Shown here: one piece after another, positions 4,578 to 5,420 of the stretch | How the letters are laid out: every line of letters begins with the position of its first letter | Numbering within the stretch: the stretch's first letter is position 1 | From: an uncultured Oscillospiraceae bacterium | Lineage (GTDB): Bacteria; Bacillota; Clostridia; Oscillospirales; Acutalibacteraceae | Reading direction: 5' to 3' | Assembly: GCA_900547305.1 (NCBI GenBank) | Contig: URGH01000108.1 | Location: 1-5,420 of the forward strand | Length of the DNA: 5,420 bases | The notes under the pieces: model-generated | Databases searched by the model: none | Seen by the model: only the letters and a program-made list of their open reading frames with translations | What the model was told of the DNA's origin: nothing | Made by a program: the position numbers and the translations under genes

Positions 4578-4820
4578 ATGAAATCACGCGCACATTATGA
4601 AAAACTGTTTTCTTCTTTTCCCGATGTTGTAACCCTCCCCGAATTTCAATCAATGCTCGGAGGTATCGGTGACAGTACCGCCCGAAAAATAATGAGGGCA
4701 AACAAAGTTAAACACTTCTATATAAGAAGTACATACATGATTCCAAAAGCTTGTGTGATCGATTATGTATTGAGCGAGGATTATGCAAAATACAGCAAGA
4801 CACTCAAAGCAAGGGTCTGA
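4578..4820 (+). CDS. Small excisionase-like helix-turn-helix DNA-binding protein
   Basis: ATG 4578 has AGAGG at 4566-4570 with a spacing of 7. The 80-residue product is a single domain. Residues 19-41 (TLPEF, MLGGIGDSTARKIMRA) look like a helix-turn-helix. Residues 44-57 (VKHFYIRSTYMIPK) look like the beta wing seen in excisionase/MerR-like winged domains. A short C-terminal helix (VIDYVLSEDYAKY) follows. From memory, near-identical small proteins sit beside parA in clostridial conjugative elements. Xis proteins bend DNA at the attachment site to favour excision. That role is plausible because the gene lies about 300 bases from the remnant and its repeats, but it is not proven, and a transcription regulator is an alternative. 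No clear rightward promoter was found. A terminator follows directly. Confidence 0.75.
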   Translation: MKSRAHYEKLFSSFPDVVTLPEFQSMLGGIGDSTARKIMRANKVKHFYIRSTYMIPKACVIDYVLSEDYAKYSKTLKARV

Positions 4821-4825
4821 ACTGC

Positions 4826-4854
4826 AAGCCGTTTGAGAAATCAAGCGGCTTTTT
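4826..4854 (+). terminator. Terminator after the excisionase-like gene
   Basis: AAGCCGTTTGA at 4826-4836 pairs with TCAAGCGGCTT at 4841-4851 around a GAAA tetraloop, with one G-U wobble, and is followed by TTTC. It separates the small gene from parA, at least in part. Confidence 0.85.
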
Positions 4855-4862
4855 CATTTCCG

Positions 4863-4904
4863 TACATAGCCGTCTGCTTCGCCGCAGGCGGCTAAATCTA
4901 TGTA
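4863..4904 (+). promoter_or_regulatory. Hairpin leader just upstream of the parA ribosome binding site
   Basis: TAGCCGTCTGC at 4867-4877 pairs with GCAGGCGGCTA at 4884-4894 (one wobble) around a TTCGCC loop. An outer stem, TACATAG at 4863-4869 with CTATGTA at 4898-4904, can stack on it and ends one base before AAGGAGG at 4905-4911. It has no T-run, so it is not a typical terminator. It may stabilise the message or modulate parA translation. No parA promoter could be identified between the terminator and this hairpin. Confidence 0.5.
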
Positions 4905-4921
4905 AAGGAGGAAACCCCAAA

Positions 4922-5420
4922 ATGGCGAACTGCAAAGTAATTGCGGTGACAAACCAAAAGGGCGGCGTGGGTAAAACCACAACAACCGCAAGTCTCGGTA
5001 TTGGTTTGGCGCAGGAAAACAAGCGGGTCTTGCTGATCGACGCAGACGCGCAGGCTTCTTTGACGCTCTCCCTCGGTTATGCCAAACCCGACGAGTTGCC
5101 CGTTACCCTGACGGACATTATGCAGAGTGTAATCGACGACACGCCGATTCCTGACGGATACGGCATTTTGCACCACGGCGAAGGCGTTGACCTGCTCCCG
5201 GCAAACATCACCTTATCGGGCATGGAAATCCGACTGATTAACGCTATGAATCGTGAACGAGCGCTGCGGACATATCTGGGTGAGGTAAAACCCCATTACG
5301 ACTATATCCTCATTGACTGTATGCCGTCGCTCGGTATTATGCCGCTGAACTCACTGGCGGCAGCAGACAGCGTTATCATTCCGTCGCAGCCGTCGTTTCT
5401 CTCGGCAAAGGGTCTGGATT
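4922..5420 (+). CDS. parA: ParA/Soj-family partition ATPase (partial, runs off the right edge)
   Basis: ATG 4922 follows AAGGAGG (4905-4911) with a 10-base gap, and the frame is open to the window end, giving 166 residues. The deviant Walker A motif is NQKGGVGKTT at 11-20, with signature lysine K13 and P-loop lysine K18. The switch I-type motif is LLIDADAQAS at 37-46. Walker B is YDYILIDCMPSLG in the second half, followed by ADSVIIPSQPSFLSAKGLD. ParA ATPases bind DNA non-specifically as ATP dimers and move plasmid or element copies with a ParB partner. In integrated elements they may stabilise the excised circular form. A parB-like gene would be expected downstream, outside the window. The full family length is about 255-275 residues, so roughly 60 percent is visible. 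Confidence 0.92.
   Translation, partial: MANCKVIAVTNQKGGVGKTTTTASLGIGLAQENKRVLLIDADAQASLTLSLGYAKPDELPVTLTDIMQSVIDDTPIPDGYGILHHGEGVDLLPANITLSGMEIRLINAMNRERALRTYLGEVKPHYDYILIDCMPSLGIMPLNSLAAADSVIIPSQPSFLSAKGLD

Larger units (their letters stand above)
4283..5420 (+). mobile_element. Left end of an integrative (probably conjugative) element, continuing past the window
   Basis: The tRNA remnant at 4227-4282 marks one border. To its right lie a 295-base non-coding end, an excisionase-like protein (4578-4820) and a ParA gene (4922 on). This order resembles the backbone of clostridial Tn1549-like conjugative elements, by recollection of the family. No integrase, relaxase or conjugation gene is in view, so a non-conjugative island cannot be excluded. 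The 4283-4577 stretch shows no convincing gene. A frame open from 4281 to a TAA at 4467-4469 lacks a start codon and ribosome binding site. The stretch does carry small palindromes: GACC/GGTC at 4315-4330, ACATC/GATGT at 4453-4467, CCCC/GGGG at 4470-4482 and GCAAT/ATTGC at 4496-4515. Confidence 0.7.

Overview
The window looks like chromosomal DNA of a gut-type Firmicute of class Clostridia (Oscillospiraceae/Lachnospiraceae-like). This rests on strong AGGAGG-type ribosome binding sites, sigma-A-like promoters with 17-bp spacers, a Gram-positive wall-anchored surface protein, an IS200-type insertion sequence, and a ParA protein of the kind carried by clostridial integrative conjugative elements. 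Genus cannot be fixed from the sequence.

Layout: (1) 1-478 holds the C-terminal end of a cysteine-containing surface protein with a sortase-like PQTGD signal, a membrane anchor and a basic tail, followed by a strong terminator. (2) About 481-1270 is an IS200-type (tnpA-only, HUH transposase) element inserted just after that terminator. Its tnpA is dead: it has a -1 frameshift in an A-run and a TAA exactly one codon before the presumed catalytic tyrosine. The non-coding ends remain richly structured, with left- and right-end hairpins, a 13-bp stem that would hide the tnpA ribosome binding site, and a long-range inverted repeat flanking the gene. (3) 1308-2032 holds a leftward gene for a two-TM zinc-ribbon membrane protein and a divergent control region with two near-consensus promoters and a 10-bp inverted repeat. 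(4) 2033-4123 holds a MATE-family efflux transporter followed by a class I SAM-dependent methyltransferase, probably one transcription unit. (5) 4196-4282 holds a bidirectional terminator and the 3' part of a leftward tRNA-Leu(CAA), cut off at the anticodon loop.

The tRNA remnant is best read as one attachment site of an integrative element. Its orientation puts the old chromosome to the left and the element to the right. Inside the element, 4283-4577 is non-coding but has short direct repeats, several small hairpins and a strong leftward promoter firing toward the attachment site. It is followed by an 80-aa excisionase-like DNA-binding protein, a terminator, a hairpin leader and the start of a ParA/Soj ATPase gene that runs off the window. 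The element would act through its integrase (outside the window), the small DNA-binding protein and ParA. The leftward promoter is placed so that it would read across the joined ends once the element is circular.

No wholly new system is evident. The most interesting points are the RNA-level control architecture around the dead tnpA, and the element end with its outward promoter and repeats.
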